Part shown: piece after piece, positions 24,551 through 34,975 of the stretch
Layout of the letters: each line of letters starts with the position of its first letter
Position numbering within the stretch: position 1 is the first letter of the stretch
NCBI GenBank assembly: GCA_037176905.1
Contig: JBBBWG010013001.1
Location: 1 to 64,000 of the forward strand
DNA length: 64,000 bases
Direction: 5' to 3'
Source: Azolla pinnata
Lineage: Eukaryota > Streptophyta > Polypodiopsida > Salviniales > Salviniaceae
Notes under the pieces: generated by a model
The model's input: only the letters and a program-made list of their open reading frames with translations
Told to the model about the DNA's origin: nothing
Databases searched by the model: none
Translations under genes and position numbers: made by a program

Positions 24551-24872
24551 AGAAGCAACAGCAAGATCAGGACGAGCAAGCCATAGCTTTTCTCTGCATT
24601 TTGCTCCACCACCCTCAGAGCTTCTGAGCAGAGAGCAGCCATCGCTTTCTTGTTTTGCTTTTCCTCTGTCTCTGCCTTGAACGATCCGGATTCCAGGCCC
24701 CGTCGTTAGGGCTTTCGAAGCAGATCATTTCTTAGGGCACGTGAGACACAGGAAAAGGCAATCCCGGGTTTTTCGACAGCAGGAAAACAATCCCCTTTTC
24801 CCTCAGAAAAAAGAAGCCGGGAAAGCAATGGGGGCTCTTCTGCATCTGTTGCTGTGCTGATCTCGGAGACAG

Positions 24873-27573
24873 ATGTCTGCTCTCGATCCTTTCTTTGGAA
24901 CTTCTCTGGCAGCAAACCTTGACAGTAAGTAATTTTGTTTTCCGTGCGAAAAATCCTATGAGAGAGAGGCATTGTGCATATTATCGTTGTCATACGCCTG
25001 GTATTTGACTTTGGTTAGTTTAAACAAAGACCGAAAATCTGAGCATATAGACTTTTGGGAGGATGATGCAAACCACCAAGGCCCATTGCTGCTGTTGCCT
25101 TCATCCCGTTCATATTTTTGCTTCAGTACGAAGCCATTGAAGGTTTCTACTAGAGAAGATTGTTGCCTCAACAAATTCCAGTGACTTTGTTCACGTTCCA
25201 TATTCCGAATTAGTATACTTGCTAACTGAATCGAGTCTGATTTCATTGAATCGGAGCGAACTGTAAGATTCAGATTATTTTGTGCCGATGAAAATCAAAT
25301 AAGGAGACATAGAAAAGATAGCTAGCACAGACAGGCTGAAATACGACGACCGATGGTTGAAGTAGGGGGGTATGCATTATTTTTACGGGTTTCCTTTGTA
25401 ATGCTGCTGAGAAAAGAGTTTTTTTTTAAACTGAATCTCATGTCCAAAGGTATCTGTGGACACTTTTCTTGTGTGTCTTATGTATGCCTACAAAACTTCA
25501 AGATGGAGTCATCTGTTACGTTATGTCACGAACCATTGAGTCTAGAAGGTTTCCATTGATTAAAAATAACTGCAGTCTGTCTCTACGTTTCAATAAGCAG
25601 CATTGACAATGCTTCCATTGATAGAATTTATGTTTTTGTTCCATGAGAGGCATCGACAAGGTTTTCATTGATAGAAGATAACCTCAATCTGTCGCTTTGC
25701 CCAACGAGAAATTGATTATCCTCAGCCAACTCTCATAAATGTGTTGGAAACCAAAGCAAATTAGCAGTCTTGAGTTGCATGATTGATTTTGGAATACAAG
25801 AGTATTTGCAGAATACTACAACAAAGAAGCGCAACCATAACCACCACACTTCCTCTATCAATAAATACCTTTTAATGTAAAAATTGATGAGATCAAAGTC
25901 TTAGATTGGGAAAACTATGATATAGTTTGATTCATATTCTATAGATGCTAAGATGTGAAATTACTTGTCTTTTGTACAATTTGTTTATGCTGATGAAAGC
26001 TATTGCAAAAAACTATTGCAAGAAGGATGCAATGATATCCATCTGGATCAGGAAGTTTAAACTTTTGCGTTAGACATTCATCTATGTAGTCAGATTTTTT
26101 AGATGACTTTTGACGAGAGTATGCCCAGCTTTTCATTCATTATGCCTCTTTTACAGAAAAGCTTCTTGTTATTTTACGGGATGGGCGGAAGCTGATAGGC
26201 TTTCTTCGATCATTTGATCAGTTTGGTATTACCAGTTCGATTGCTATACCAATGATTGTATCTGTACAAAAAAGCTCTCCATGTACCAACTGTTAATGTG
26301 ATCTCTTTAACCTTTTTCCAGCAAATGTGGTCCTTGAGTACACCCTTGAGAGAATAATAGTAGGAGACCAATATTGTGATCTTCCTTTGGGACTTTATAT
26401 CATCCGAGGCGAGAATGTGGTGCTTATAGGTGAACTGGTAGGCATCCTCTTTTATTGGCTCCTAATCTTCACTCTTTTGCAATGCATTTATGAAATAAAC
26501 TTTGAAGGGATAAAGGTACGAACATATAAGATGTATCCATTCCAATGTTTATCATATCTTTTGATCATACTAATATCTCTGTATTCAGAAACGAATCTCC
26601 AAAAAACTAGATCATAAATTCACTTTTGTATTGTATTTGTGCAATAAACTCAAAAGAGACAAAGGTATGAACATATAAGATGTATCTGCTTCTCTATCTT
26701 AGGGTTGGATTATGTTTGATTTTCAAGTTCTCCCTTATTGTTTTCCTCTTTCTTCTTGATAGTTTTATTTGTGTTATACCAACATGCTAATGTTAGCCTT
26801 CAATGCCAGAAAAGGGGGATAATGCACACCATCTAATGCCATCCTCTGAACACGGAACTGAAAGTCATAATGCATTTACCTGTGATTGCATCATTTTGTC
26901 AAATTCGTCCACTACCTATATCTACAATGCAATATCCATAAAGAAGCACCTGAAACACAAAGCTTGCCCAACTGGTCAAAACCATAGTGGAGCATCTGTT
27001 ATGCAAGGCTGGAAGCAAAAGTAGCGAATTAGGCTACTACCATGTAGAAAGTTGGTGCTTCCTAATTGAGGTTAGATCTACTTCTATTTTGGAAATTATG
27101 TGGTGTAAGAGTCTCAACTTCTACGATAATTTATAGCAAATTTTCATAAACACAAGCACGTCTTTTGAAATTATGCAAGTACATCAGGTGGTTTCTCAGT
27201 GTACATGTAGTTTAAAGATAGTAGAGACTGATAAGCAATGCAGCCAAGGTGCAGTGTCCTATTCAATTGTACAGTATCGAGTTGTCTCAGTCTGAACAAC
27301 AGACAAAAAGGAGTGACATGTCTAGTCCTTTCTCAGCCAATCTTCGTTTTTGCAGGATCTAACCAAACATGATTTGCCGCCTCACATGCAGAGGGTCAGT
27401 CAAAGAGAAATAGAGCAGGTTTGTTCTGATTCTTTCCAACAACGACCAAAGTGAAGCTTACCTATATTTTCCTTATATTGCTTATGTTTTTGCAGGCACA
27501 AAAGGCAGAGAGAGAAGCAAATGAACTCAAAGGCTCAATGAGAAAGCGCATGGAGTTTCTCGATTTGGATTGA
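24873..27573 (+). CDS. LSM1: LSM1, subunit of the cytoplasmic LSM1-7 decapping activator, 5 exons
   Basis: Exons: 24873-24924, 26157-26225, 26322-26437, 27356-27418, 27496-27573. All introns are GT-AG and phases match, giving 125 residues, close to the usual 128 in plants. The Sm1 motif is [20 protein letters not shown] followed by DQFANVVLE; the Sm2 motif is [16 protein letters not shown]. The C-terminal helix ends [14 protein letters not shown], typical of plant LSM1. The seven-member LSM1-7 ring binds oligoadenylated 3' ends of mRNA and promotes decapping. Oddities: the N-terminus ([16 protein letters not shown]) differs from the common plant MSWAGP start, and the variable segment reads [10 protein letters not shown] where most plant proteins have EGACERVIVG. 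The conserved splice structure argues for a working gene, but expression is unproven. Confidence 0.93.
26487..26695 (+). repeat. Direct duplication in LSM1 intron 3
   Basis: aataaact(tt/ca)ga, agggataaaggtacgaacat-like sequence and ataagatgtatc occur near 26492-26545 and again near 26642-26688. Similar weak duplications of 'ttccattgat-gaa' blocks occur in intron 1 at 25550-25720. Confidence 0.75.
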
Positions 27574-27637
27574 ATTTTTGTCCACTAATGTGGTATTATG
27601 CAGATTAGGAACACAAATTAAATCCAAATCGAGAAAC
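27555..27637 (+). other. Inverted repeat spanning the LSM1 stop codon
   Basis: The left arm 27555-27577 starts gtttctcgatttggatt and includes the last codons and the TGA. The right arm 27615-27637 starts aaattaaatccaaatcgag. The arms pair over 23 bases with one mismatch, leaving a 37-base loop. The transcript should form a strong hairpin that hides the stop codon region. Confidence 0.9.
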
Positions 27638-27639
27638 CG

Positions 27640-28430
27640 TGCTATGGCGAATGTTTGTGTCGATTGGTGATCGATTCCATCCCTTCTGGCATGATTTCAT
27701 ATACATAACAGATTGGAACCATCTGCCAAGACCGGTTCACGCGAATCAAAATGTTTAGCGACTATTAGCTTCTGTCTTGCTTTTGTTTCCACTGCAAGCT
27801 GTCAAAAAGGGCGTTCTGGAGATGAAAACTAATAGCCTACTTATTTCCGAGCTAATATTAAATGAATGACCTTCTGATGATATGAGCTTACTTCAAAAGC
27901 CTCATGCTTCTAACTTATAAATAGTCTTTCCAAACTCGATAACACATTCTTTCTTTGCTTCAAAATGCCATTGTATGATTCTATTCTTTTTTGGAAACTC
28001 TGCTTTGCTTAACATTTTTGTTCCATTGGACTTCATGAGATTTTTTGAACCTTTGCATACCGACTGCATCTGCTCATACTTGGATCATATGAAAGCTCCC
28101 AAGAGAAGTCTAGGCTCCCTCCTGATCATCGTTGGGGCCACTGATTTCGTTCATATGCTATTTGACAAGAAGCCCATGACGCTTGACATCAGTTTCGAGC
28201 ACAATATCGGGCCTTGATCTGAGCTCAGAAAATTCCTAGTCCACCCAAAATCGGAGACAGGTGATATGACTATTAGCACCATGAACAATCCCCTGTTCTT
28301 CTTCAAGTTCCACGCTCATATGTCAAAGGACAAGATTGACTTCTTCATCTATTCTTTTTTCAGTGGGGCAGGCAAAATGTGAAGCATTGACCGGCATGGT
28401 TGCAAAAGGCTTTAGGCATAAGATGCGCAT
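27640..28430 (+). other. LSM1 downstream region with two unassigned open frames
   Basis: A frame from about 27975 to 28217 contains SYLDHMKAPKRSLGSLLIIV. After its stop, the same frame continues open to about 28381 with FFFKFHAHMSKDKIDFFIYS. The composition looks protein-like, but I recognise no family. It may be a decayed gene fragment or chance. Confidence 0.3.
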
Positions 28431-28499
28431 AGAATGATATGCTTTTTTTTTTTTCCTCCACAGAAGAAAACACGTGTAATCGTCCCCAAATGAGCTGTG

Positions 28500-28970
28500 T
28501 AGGCCAGTTTGATTTGTACCTGTTAAGAAAGAAAAAAAATATAGGATTAGCTTTGGTCAATCAAACTTTGAAGAATCATTTCAATCTATTAGCACCAAAT
28601 TCCTTCTTTCGTTCCTTCATCTTTACTTGTTGCAGGCCAGAAATTTCCCTTGTTTAGTACCTGTTAAGAAAGAAAATACAGGATTGATTAGCTTTGCTCA
28701 ATCAAACTTTGAAGAATCATTTCAATCTGTCAGTACCAAACTCCTTCTTTCATATTCCTTCTGTTCTTTTCCCCCGTTGTCTATCTAGCTTATCTATCCA
28801 TCCATCTACTTGTTGGAGGCCAGAATTTTCACTTGTTTAGTACCTGTCAAGAAAGAAACAACAGGATTAGCTTTGGTCAATCAAACTTTGAAGAATCATT
28901 TCAATCCGTTAGTACCAAATTCCTTCTTTCATTCCTATTGTTCTCCTCCCCCCCCTTCCTTTGTCTATCA
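28500..28970 (+). repeat. Three copies of a ~150-180-bp tandem repeat
   Basis: Each copy has tacctgt(t/c)aagaaagaaa, aggattagctttg-tcaat, caaactttgaagaatcattt, agtaccaaa-tccttctttc and ttgt-gaggccagaa. Copies begin near 28517, 28661 and 28841; the second and third carry extra ctatc-type pyrimidine insertions. Confidence 0.92.
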
Positions 28971-28989
28971 AGCTCATCTATCCATCCAT

Positions 28990-29250
28990 CTACTTGTTGC
29001 TCATGATACAGAGGGAAATGAAGCTCCTTGGTTGGATGATCCGAGGAATCTCTTTCAGGTTCTTCATGAAAGCATCGACTCTCAGAGGCTGGAGAAGGAA
29101 GAACAGGAGCACAAGCAGCAGCAGATGGAGAAGAAGGAGCTGGAGGAGGAGGAGGAGGAGGGAAAGCACCATGGATTCGGCGGTTCTGGGCAGAGAGCTT
29201 TCCAAAGCAGCTATGGCGATGAAGTACGTCCTCCTCTCCAGCAGATCTGA
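28990..29250 (+). CDS. Unassigned acidic/coiled-coil-like open frame, possible exon
   Basis: After the last repeat copy, a plus frame reads EGNEAPWLDDPRNLFQVLHE, then a Glu/Gln/Lys-rich stretch likely to be helical, then GFGGSGQRAFQSSYGDEV, and stops at 29250. An acceptor-like atacag lies just before it at about 29010. I do not recognise the family, no start codon is assigned, and a Glu-rich segment can arise from GAG repeats. It may be an exon of an unmodelled gene. Confidence 0.25.
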   Translation, partial: LLVAHDTEGNEAPWLDDPRNLFQVLHESIDSQRLEKEEQEHKQQQMEKKELEEEEEEGKHHGFGGSGQRAFQSSYGDEVRPPLQQI

Positions 29251-29577
29251 GGCAGGCGCACCTGCATCCGGGGCTTCCGCGCAGGAAACCATCGTGCTGG
29301 GCGAATCCGCAGGCAGCAAGAGCTCATGGCTACCGGATCCTCGCCACAGATGGCCGCAAGGATGGTGCTAGAAATCCCAAAACCGCGCCCAAAAGAATGA
29401 AGAAAAACAAAGGAAAGAAGAACCCTAGAGAAGGAAACAGAGAGCCCGGAGATGGCGAAGGGAAACAGGAAAACCCTAGAGAAGGGAACAGAGAGCCCGA
29501 AACCCTAATCCTGCTGAAGAAGATGGAGATGGAGATGGAGATGGAGAAATCCTCAGCTATGGCTTCTGTTCCTGTAA
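29251..29577 (+). other. Arg/Glu-rich low-complexity stretch
   Basis: It contains a duplicated block 'aaccctagagaagg(g)aacagagagcccg' near 29420 and 29470 and a (GGAGAT)n run at 29525-29546. No recognisable protein. Confidence 0.5.
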
Positions 29578-30215
29578 GTGCACATATACACACATACATA
29601 CATACATGCATACATACATACATACATACATACATACACACATGCATACATACATACATACATACACACATGCATACTTGCACGCCCACATACAATCATG
29701 CATACATGCATGCATGCATACATACATACATGCATGCATGCATACATACATACATGCATACATACATACATACATGCACACATGCACACACACACATACA
29801 TACATACATACATACACACATCCACACATACATACATATACACATGCACACATACATACACACACATATACACATACACACATACAGACATGCACACATG
29901 CATACATACATACCATGCACACATACGTAAGCTTGTATGTGTATGCATGCATGGATGTATGAATGCATGCACACATGTATGTATGTATGTATGTATGTCA
30001 TGCAAGTGCGCACACGCACATATACAGTCATGCACACATACATGCGCATATGCATGCATGCATTCTTATATTCCTATATGCATCCGCATTCATGCATACG
30101 TACGGACGCACACACATGCATACATGGATGCATTCGTATATTCCTACATGCATCCGCATTCATACATACATACACCCACATACATACATACATGCATGCA
30201 TACATACATACATTG
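29578..30215. repeat. Long (ACAT)/(GCAT) microsatellite array
   Basis: About 640 bp of tetranucleotide acat/gcat units with interspersed CA dinucleotides. Frames of 100-200 codons on both strands here (His-Thr-Tyr-Ile on plus, Met-Tyr-Val-Cys on minus) come from the period and are not genes. Confidence 0.95.
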
Positions 30216-31005
30216 ACTGGGTTTTTTGAGTCCTAAAGAGAAACAGCATTGTGCTTTGGTAGCTCATCTGTTCCATGAGGATGCTAAGCTAATATACTGT
30301 GTTATAATCCACCAAAGTCAGTCAGTGAGTTGATTGATTGGTTTGGTCGGGTTTGTTGGTTCACTGGTTAAGTCAGGTTAATTCCGAGATTTCCGATTCA
30401 TACCATTGAAATGAGGGATCTCAAACGATTGATTGTATTTGTAATCGTCATTGTACTCTCGCAGACAGACGAGTGGATATGCAGACATTATTTATTCTAT
30501 CACTTTTTTTTGTCGCGGGGGGTCTTAATTCTGGTCTCAGAAGACGTTAATATATCTTTCTTTCTCTATACATTGGCCATGTGTGTCGTATATCACAGAG
30601 GTTTCTCCGATTTAATCAAGATTTGGCAGGAGAAAACGGCAAATCCCTGTTTCTCCGGATCGAATCTACTCCTGCTCTGCTCTGGTATGCAAGAGTGCTT
30701 GTCTTGTGTATATATATAGATCGATATGCATAATACTCCCTAGGCGCGGCAATCTCAACCAACCCACCAGAGAGTCTGCAGACAGATCGAACAGAGAGCA
30801 ATCGGCCCTGCTAAATCTCGATCCGGAGCCTGCTACATCTGATCTGGCAGATTAGAACCATAAAAAATCCGCAAAATTGAATGCAAAAAAAAAAGGTGGA
30901 TGAATGGATGGATGGATGATTCAATGCCAACTTGCCCCATTTGCTGGGCATTCGACAGGAATACAGAGACAGAGAGACCTGAATAAATGTTTTTCTTTTC
31001 CAAAA
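30216..31005. other. Intergenic, with a possible dispersed repeat
   Basis: No gene recognised. Around 30525-30565 the text (ctggtctcagaagacgttaatatatctttc in outline) matches 8808-8848 closely, pointing to two copies of a short dispersed element of unknown type. Confidence 0.45.
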
Positions 31006-31009
31006 TCAA

Positions 31010-31441
31010 TAGATTTTACATTAGAATGAACCAAAATAATACACCCACAAAGTAGATTTTACATTAGAATGAACCAAAATAATACACCCACAAAGTAGAT
31101 TTCACATTAGAATGAACCAAAATAATACACCCACAAAGTAGATTTCACATTAGAATGAACCAAAATAATACACCCACAAAGTAGATTTCACATTAGAATG
31201 AACCAAAATAATACACCCACAAAGTAGATTTCACATTAGAATGAACCAAAATAATACACCCACAAANNNNNNNNNNNNNNNNNNNNNNNNNNNNNNNNNN
31301 NNNNNNNNNNNNNNNNNNNNNNNNNNNNNNNNNNNNNNNNNNNNNNNNNNNNNNNNNNNNNNNNNNATTAGAATGAACCAAAATAATACACCCACAAAGT
31401 AGATTTCACATTAGAATGAACCAAAATAATACACCCACAAA
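31010..31441. repeat. 43-bp satellite containing an assembly gap
   Basis: Nearly identical 43-bp units beginning agattt(t/c)acattagaatg and ending acacccacaaagt. About six copies precede and two follow a run of 100 N at 31267-31366. A gap of exactly 100 N usually means unknown size, so the true copy number cannot be given. The first two units differ from the rest by one T/C change. Confidence 0.95.
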
Positions 31442-32029
31442 GTGGAGCTCACAGTCGTAGACTGTATTTTTATGGTTACGTAACCATTACGTAAGATCAA
31501 ACCCCATTTGATGCACTACAACACACTTCCAAAGCAACATAAATCCTAGCAAAACCCCAAGAAACTTGTGGTCTATCCAAGGCCTCCTTCATCCTTTCTT
31601 CTTTCTTCTCCTCTGCCTTTTTCTTCCATTTCCGTTTTGCGGAAGAAAGGGTTTTGCGTTCGGACCAGGAGGTCGATCGATCGAATCGAATCGAATCGAA
31701 TCGGGTTTGAAGCGGAGATCGATTAGCTTCGTATCTACCGAGAGGCTCGGAATTTACTCGTTTCGTTGGATCGAATCGTCGGGTTTTTGCAAGTTGGGGC
31801 TTTGAGTTGTGGGCCTTCTTCTCTTGAAGAGAGCACCCCCATGGAAGGTAAGCTAAAAAGCCCTTCATGGACAACACATAGCTGTCAAACACTTCTTCTT
31901 CTTCTTCTTCTTGTTCTTCTTCTTCTTCAAAGAGATGGTATAAAAAGCCAACCTTGATAAGTACATAGCTAACTAGATTCAAGAGATGGGCTCCATTGTT
32001 TTAGTAGCTTGCAAAGAAGACTCAAGAGA
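31442..32029. other. Intergenic
   Basis: It contains a (CGAAT)n run near 31680-31702 and a (CTT)n run near 31894-31928. The same two kinds of microsatellite flank the RING-H2 gene at 12 kb. No gene recognised. Confidence 0.45.
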
Positions 32030-32575
32030 TTCCCTAATCCGAAGCTAGATTCCGTAATCCGAAGCTAGATTCCCTCCTCCCACGGCCGAATCCGGAGCTA
32101 GATTCTCTCCTCATCGTATCATCATCCTAATCCCGAAGCTAGATTCTCGCCTCATCGCCATAATCCGAAGCTAGATTCTCGCCTCATCACCATAATCCGA
32201 ACCTAGATTCTCGCCTCATCGACATAATCCGAACCTAGATTCTCGCCTCATCGTCACAATCCAAAGCTAGATTCTCGCCTCATCGCCATAATCCGAAGCT
32301 AGATTCTCGCCTCATCGCCATAATCCGAAGCTAGATTCTCGTCTCATCGCCATAATCCGAACCTAGATTCTCGCCTCCCAGGCCTAAATCCGAAGCTAGA
32401 TTCTCTCGTCCCCAGACTAATCCGAAGCTCGATTCTCTCGTCCCCGGACTAATCCGAAGCTCGATTCTCTCGTCCCCGGACTAATCCGAAGCTCGATTCC
32501 ACCCCGCTTCCCCGCACCGAATCCGAAGCTCGATTCTCTCTTCCCCACCCCGATTCGAAGCTCGATTCTCTCGGG
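32030..32575 (+). repeat. ~32-bp minisatellite leading up to the FAF-like start codon
   Basis: Some fifteen units built on ccgaagctagattctc, followed by gcctcatcgccataat or, nearer the gene, by gtccccggactaat. The last unit (cgaagctcgattctctcggg) abuts the ATG at 32576, so the 5' leader is made of the repeat. Confidence 0.92.
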
Positions 32576-33118
32576 ATGAACACCGCGGCCGCCGACGAAA
32601 CCGCGGCTCGTCGCAACGCAATCATTTGCCTAGCCATTCACAAGCACATCAGCATGAGCATGAGCATGAGCATCATCATCATGGCCATTGCATGGAGGAG
32701 ACACAATGAGGAGGATGAGCAAGCCATCATCACCACCTCTTCTTCTTCTTCTTCTTCTTCTTCTCTTTCTTCTTCTTCTTCTTCTCTTTCTTCTTCATCA
32801 TCACCATCATCAGATTCATCATTTCCTTCTTCTAAGCATAGCGAGATTAGTAGGATCGAATCCGACGACAGCGACAGCGACGACGATAGCGACGGAATCT
32901 TCCCGCCGTCGCCGTCGCCGTCCGGAGATTCCCGGAGATTCCCGGCGCCGCTAGATTCCCTGCGGTACGGAGGCGGTACGACGCCCGGCCTCCGCCCGTA
33001 CCGCGCCAACGGTCGGCTCGTCCTCGTCCGCGAGGACCGCCCCCCGATGATCCACGAATGCCTCCGCATGTCGCGATGCAACGGCCGCTTCACGATCGAT
33101 CTCGTTCCCCATTGCTAG
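32576..33118 (+). CDS. FANTASTIC FOUR (FAF)-like protein, single exon
   Basis: A 180-residue frame from an ATG. Residues about 55-85 are a serine run from a (CTT)n tract. Next is an acidic D/S segment (ESDDSDSDDDSDG), then the candidate FAF domain at about 110-178: IFPPSPSP, LRPYRANGRLVLVRE, and SRCNGRFTIDLV. The paired 'NGRL-V' and 'NGRF-I' half-motifs separated by a Pro-containing linker are what FAF proteins show. In Arabidopsis, FAF proteins modulate the WUSCHEL-CLAVATA circuit in the shoot meristem. The length is shorter than typical FAF1-4, closer to FAF-like proteins. The gene lies between minisatellites on both sides. The alternative is a chance open frame; codon structure and GC content in the 3' half support coding. 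Confidence 0.6.
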   Translation: MNTAAADETAARRNAIICLAIHKHISMSMSMSIIIMAIAWRRHNEEDEQAIITTSSSSSSSSSLSSSSSSLSSSSSPSSDSSFPSSKHSEISRIESDDSDSDDDSDGIFPPSPSPSGDSRRFPAPLDSLRYGGGTTPGLRPYRANGRLVLVREDRPPMIHECLRMSRCNGRFTIDLVPHC

Positions 33119-33124
33119 CTAGAT

Positions 33125-33965
33125 TCCCCGTCGCAATGCCTCGATCCGCTTCTCGCTAATCCCTCCTCGATCCGTTTCTCGTTAATCCCTCCTCGATCCG
33201 CTTCTCGTTAATCCCTCCTCCATCCGTTTCTCGTTAATCCCTCCTCCATCCGTTTCTCGTTAATCCCTCCTCCATCCGTTTCTCGTTAATCCCTCCTCGA
33301 TCCCTTTCGCTAATCTCGTTCGCGGCGAGCAATCGTGTCGCCGATCCCTTCTCGATCCCTTTCGCTAGCCTTGCTTGTAGTCGGGCAATCCTCGCCGCTA
33401 ATCTCCTAATCCTTTTTTATACTAGCACGACGTTTCCGTGTACTTCTCGCTAATCTCGTCGCCTGATCTCCCGATCCTTTAAATGCTGCTGACAACCTTC
33501 CATGTAGTCGTCGCTAATCTCGCCGCTGATCCCCTAATCCTTTTGCTACTAACAACATTTCCCCATGTAGTTTCTCGGTAATCTCGTCGCTGATCTTCCG
33601 ATCCTTTCGCTACTAACACAACATTCCGTGTAGTTGTCGCTAATCTCGTCGCTGATCCCCCGATCCTTTTGCGACTAACAACATTTCCCATGTAGTTTGT
33701 TGGTAATCTCGTCGCTCATCTTCCGATCCTTTTGCCACTAACACAACATTCCATGTAGTTGTCGCTCATCTCGTCGCTCGTCTCCTGATCCTTTTGCCAC
33801 TAACACAACATTTCCACGTAGTTTGTCGGTAATCTCGTCGCTAGTCTCTCGCTACTAACAAGATTCCCTGTACTTGTTGCTAATCTCTCAATTCTTTTGC
33901 TGACGAACAAGATTCCATGTTAGTGGTAATCTTGTCGCTACTCTCGATCCTTGTTGCTACTAACG
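33125..33965 (+). repeat. 25-bp then ~65-70-bp minisatellites downstream of the FAF-like gene
   Basis: From 33140 to 33310 there are about seven copies of ctcgatccgtttctcgttaa-type units (25 bp). From about 33400 to 33960 a longer degenerate unit recurs: taatctcgtcgctgatc, ccgatccttttgctacta and acaacatt-catgtagt. Both share the word 'ctcgctaatc', suggesting that one grew from the other. Confidence 0.85.
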
Positions 33966-34975
33966 AGATTCTGAGCAATCATAATCTTGGCATTGCTCTC
34001 GATCCCTTTGCTGATAACAAGAATCCTGTTAATACTCTTGATCCTTTGCGAATATATCAGCGAATGACTTGCATCAAATCGTTTGATGCGCATCAATGAG
34101 GTCACAAGTATTTATATATGGCTTACGCAGACATATGCTACTATCGCATCATACTATTCCAGAGAGTTCAAAAATGTTCCGAAAATAAACAAGACCTCAA
34201 AAGATTCTTGTAAATTTGCAAGATGATGATCAGAGGATCGTGCAAGGATCTGCATGCGCAGGGAATGGCGGGGTAGCAAACGTAGCGGAGGCAGGAGTAG
34301 GGATCAGAATAAGAGATGCTAGTTCGATCATGCTCGATAATTGATCCTGATATCAGCTCTTGCTGCTGCTGCATGTGCTGGCGCGAGTTCAGAGCCGGGG
34401 ACCGCGGCCACGAGTTCAGAGCGATCCACTCAGACATCATCGATCGATCGACTGATCGATGAACAATGAGGACAATTGTCCACGGTGAACGATCGATCGA
34501 TCGATTGGTGAACGATGATGACGATGATCGATCGATGATGACGATGATCGTTCGATCGATTGATCGATAGTAGATGATCGATAGATCGATACGAAAGGAG
34601 GGCTAGACACAGCTCGGTGGAGAGGAGAGGAGCAGGTCACTGATAACCAGATCCATAGTCACTGACTGATCTTCCAACGAGAAGCTGTTTCCGACCAACG
34701 AACGATTCGACATTCGTCACTCCGATCCGAAACTCGGGCCAAAGTTTCAAAACGACTACAATCGGGGAGCTTCAAATTCGACGCATGCAGCCAGAAAGTC
34801 GCTCATCGCTCCGCGAAATCTCGTGCAAATGTTTTCGGCCGAGAGCTGAATCTGTTGCAATATTCGGAGAGATGTTGTGCGCATCGTACGTCCCGAATGA
34901 ATATACAATTCTGATGGAGGAAAAGAGTTACAAAAGGCAAGCTCATTGCAGATTAACGTCCCACGATCGACAGAT
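33966..34975. other. Intergenic with GATC-rich tract
   Basis: A GATC/CGAT-rich tract occupies about 34438-34595. A 90-codon minus frame at 34168-34440 resembles no known protein. The part just below 34976 is probably the CURT1 3' UTR. Confidence 0.45.

Noticed and set aside
24310-24642. Lys/Glu- and Leu-rich frames of about 100 codons
   Set aside because: They come from the (GAA)n/(TTC)n tract upstream of LSM1.
29397-30236. Several 100-210 codon frames on both strands
   Set aside because: Same cause: a tetranucleotide microsatellite array.
31193-31381. Frames running through N bases at the two gaps
   Set aside because: The reading is meaningless across unknown bases and the flanks are satellite.
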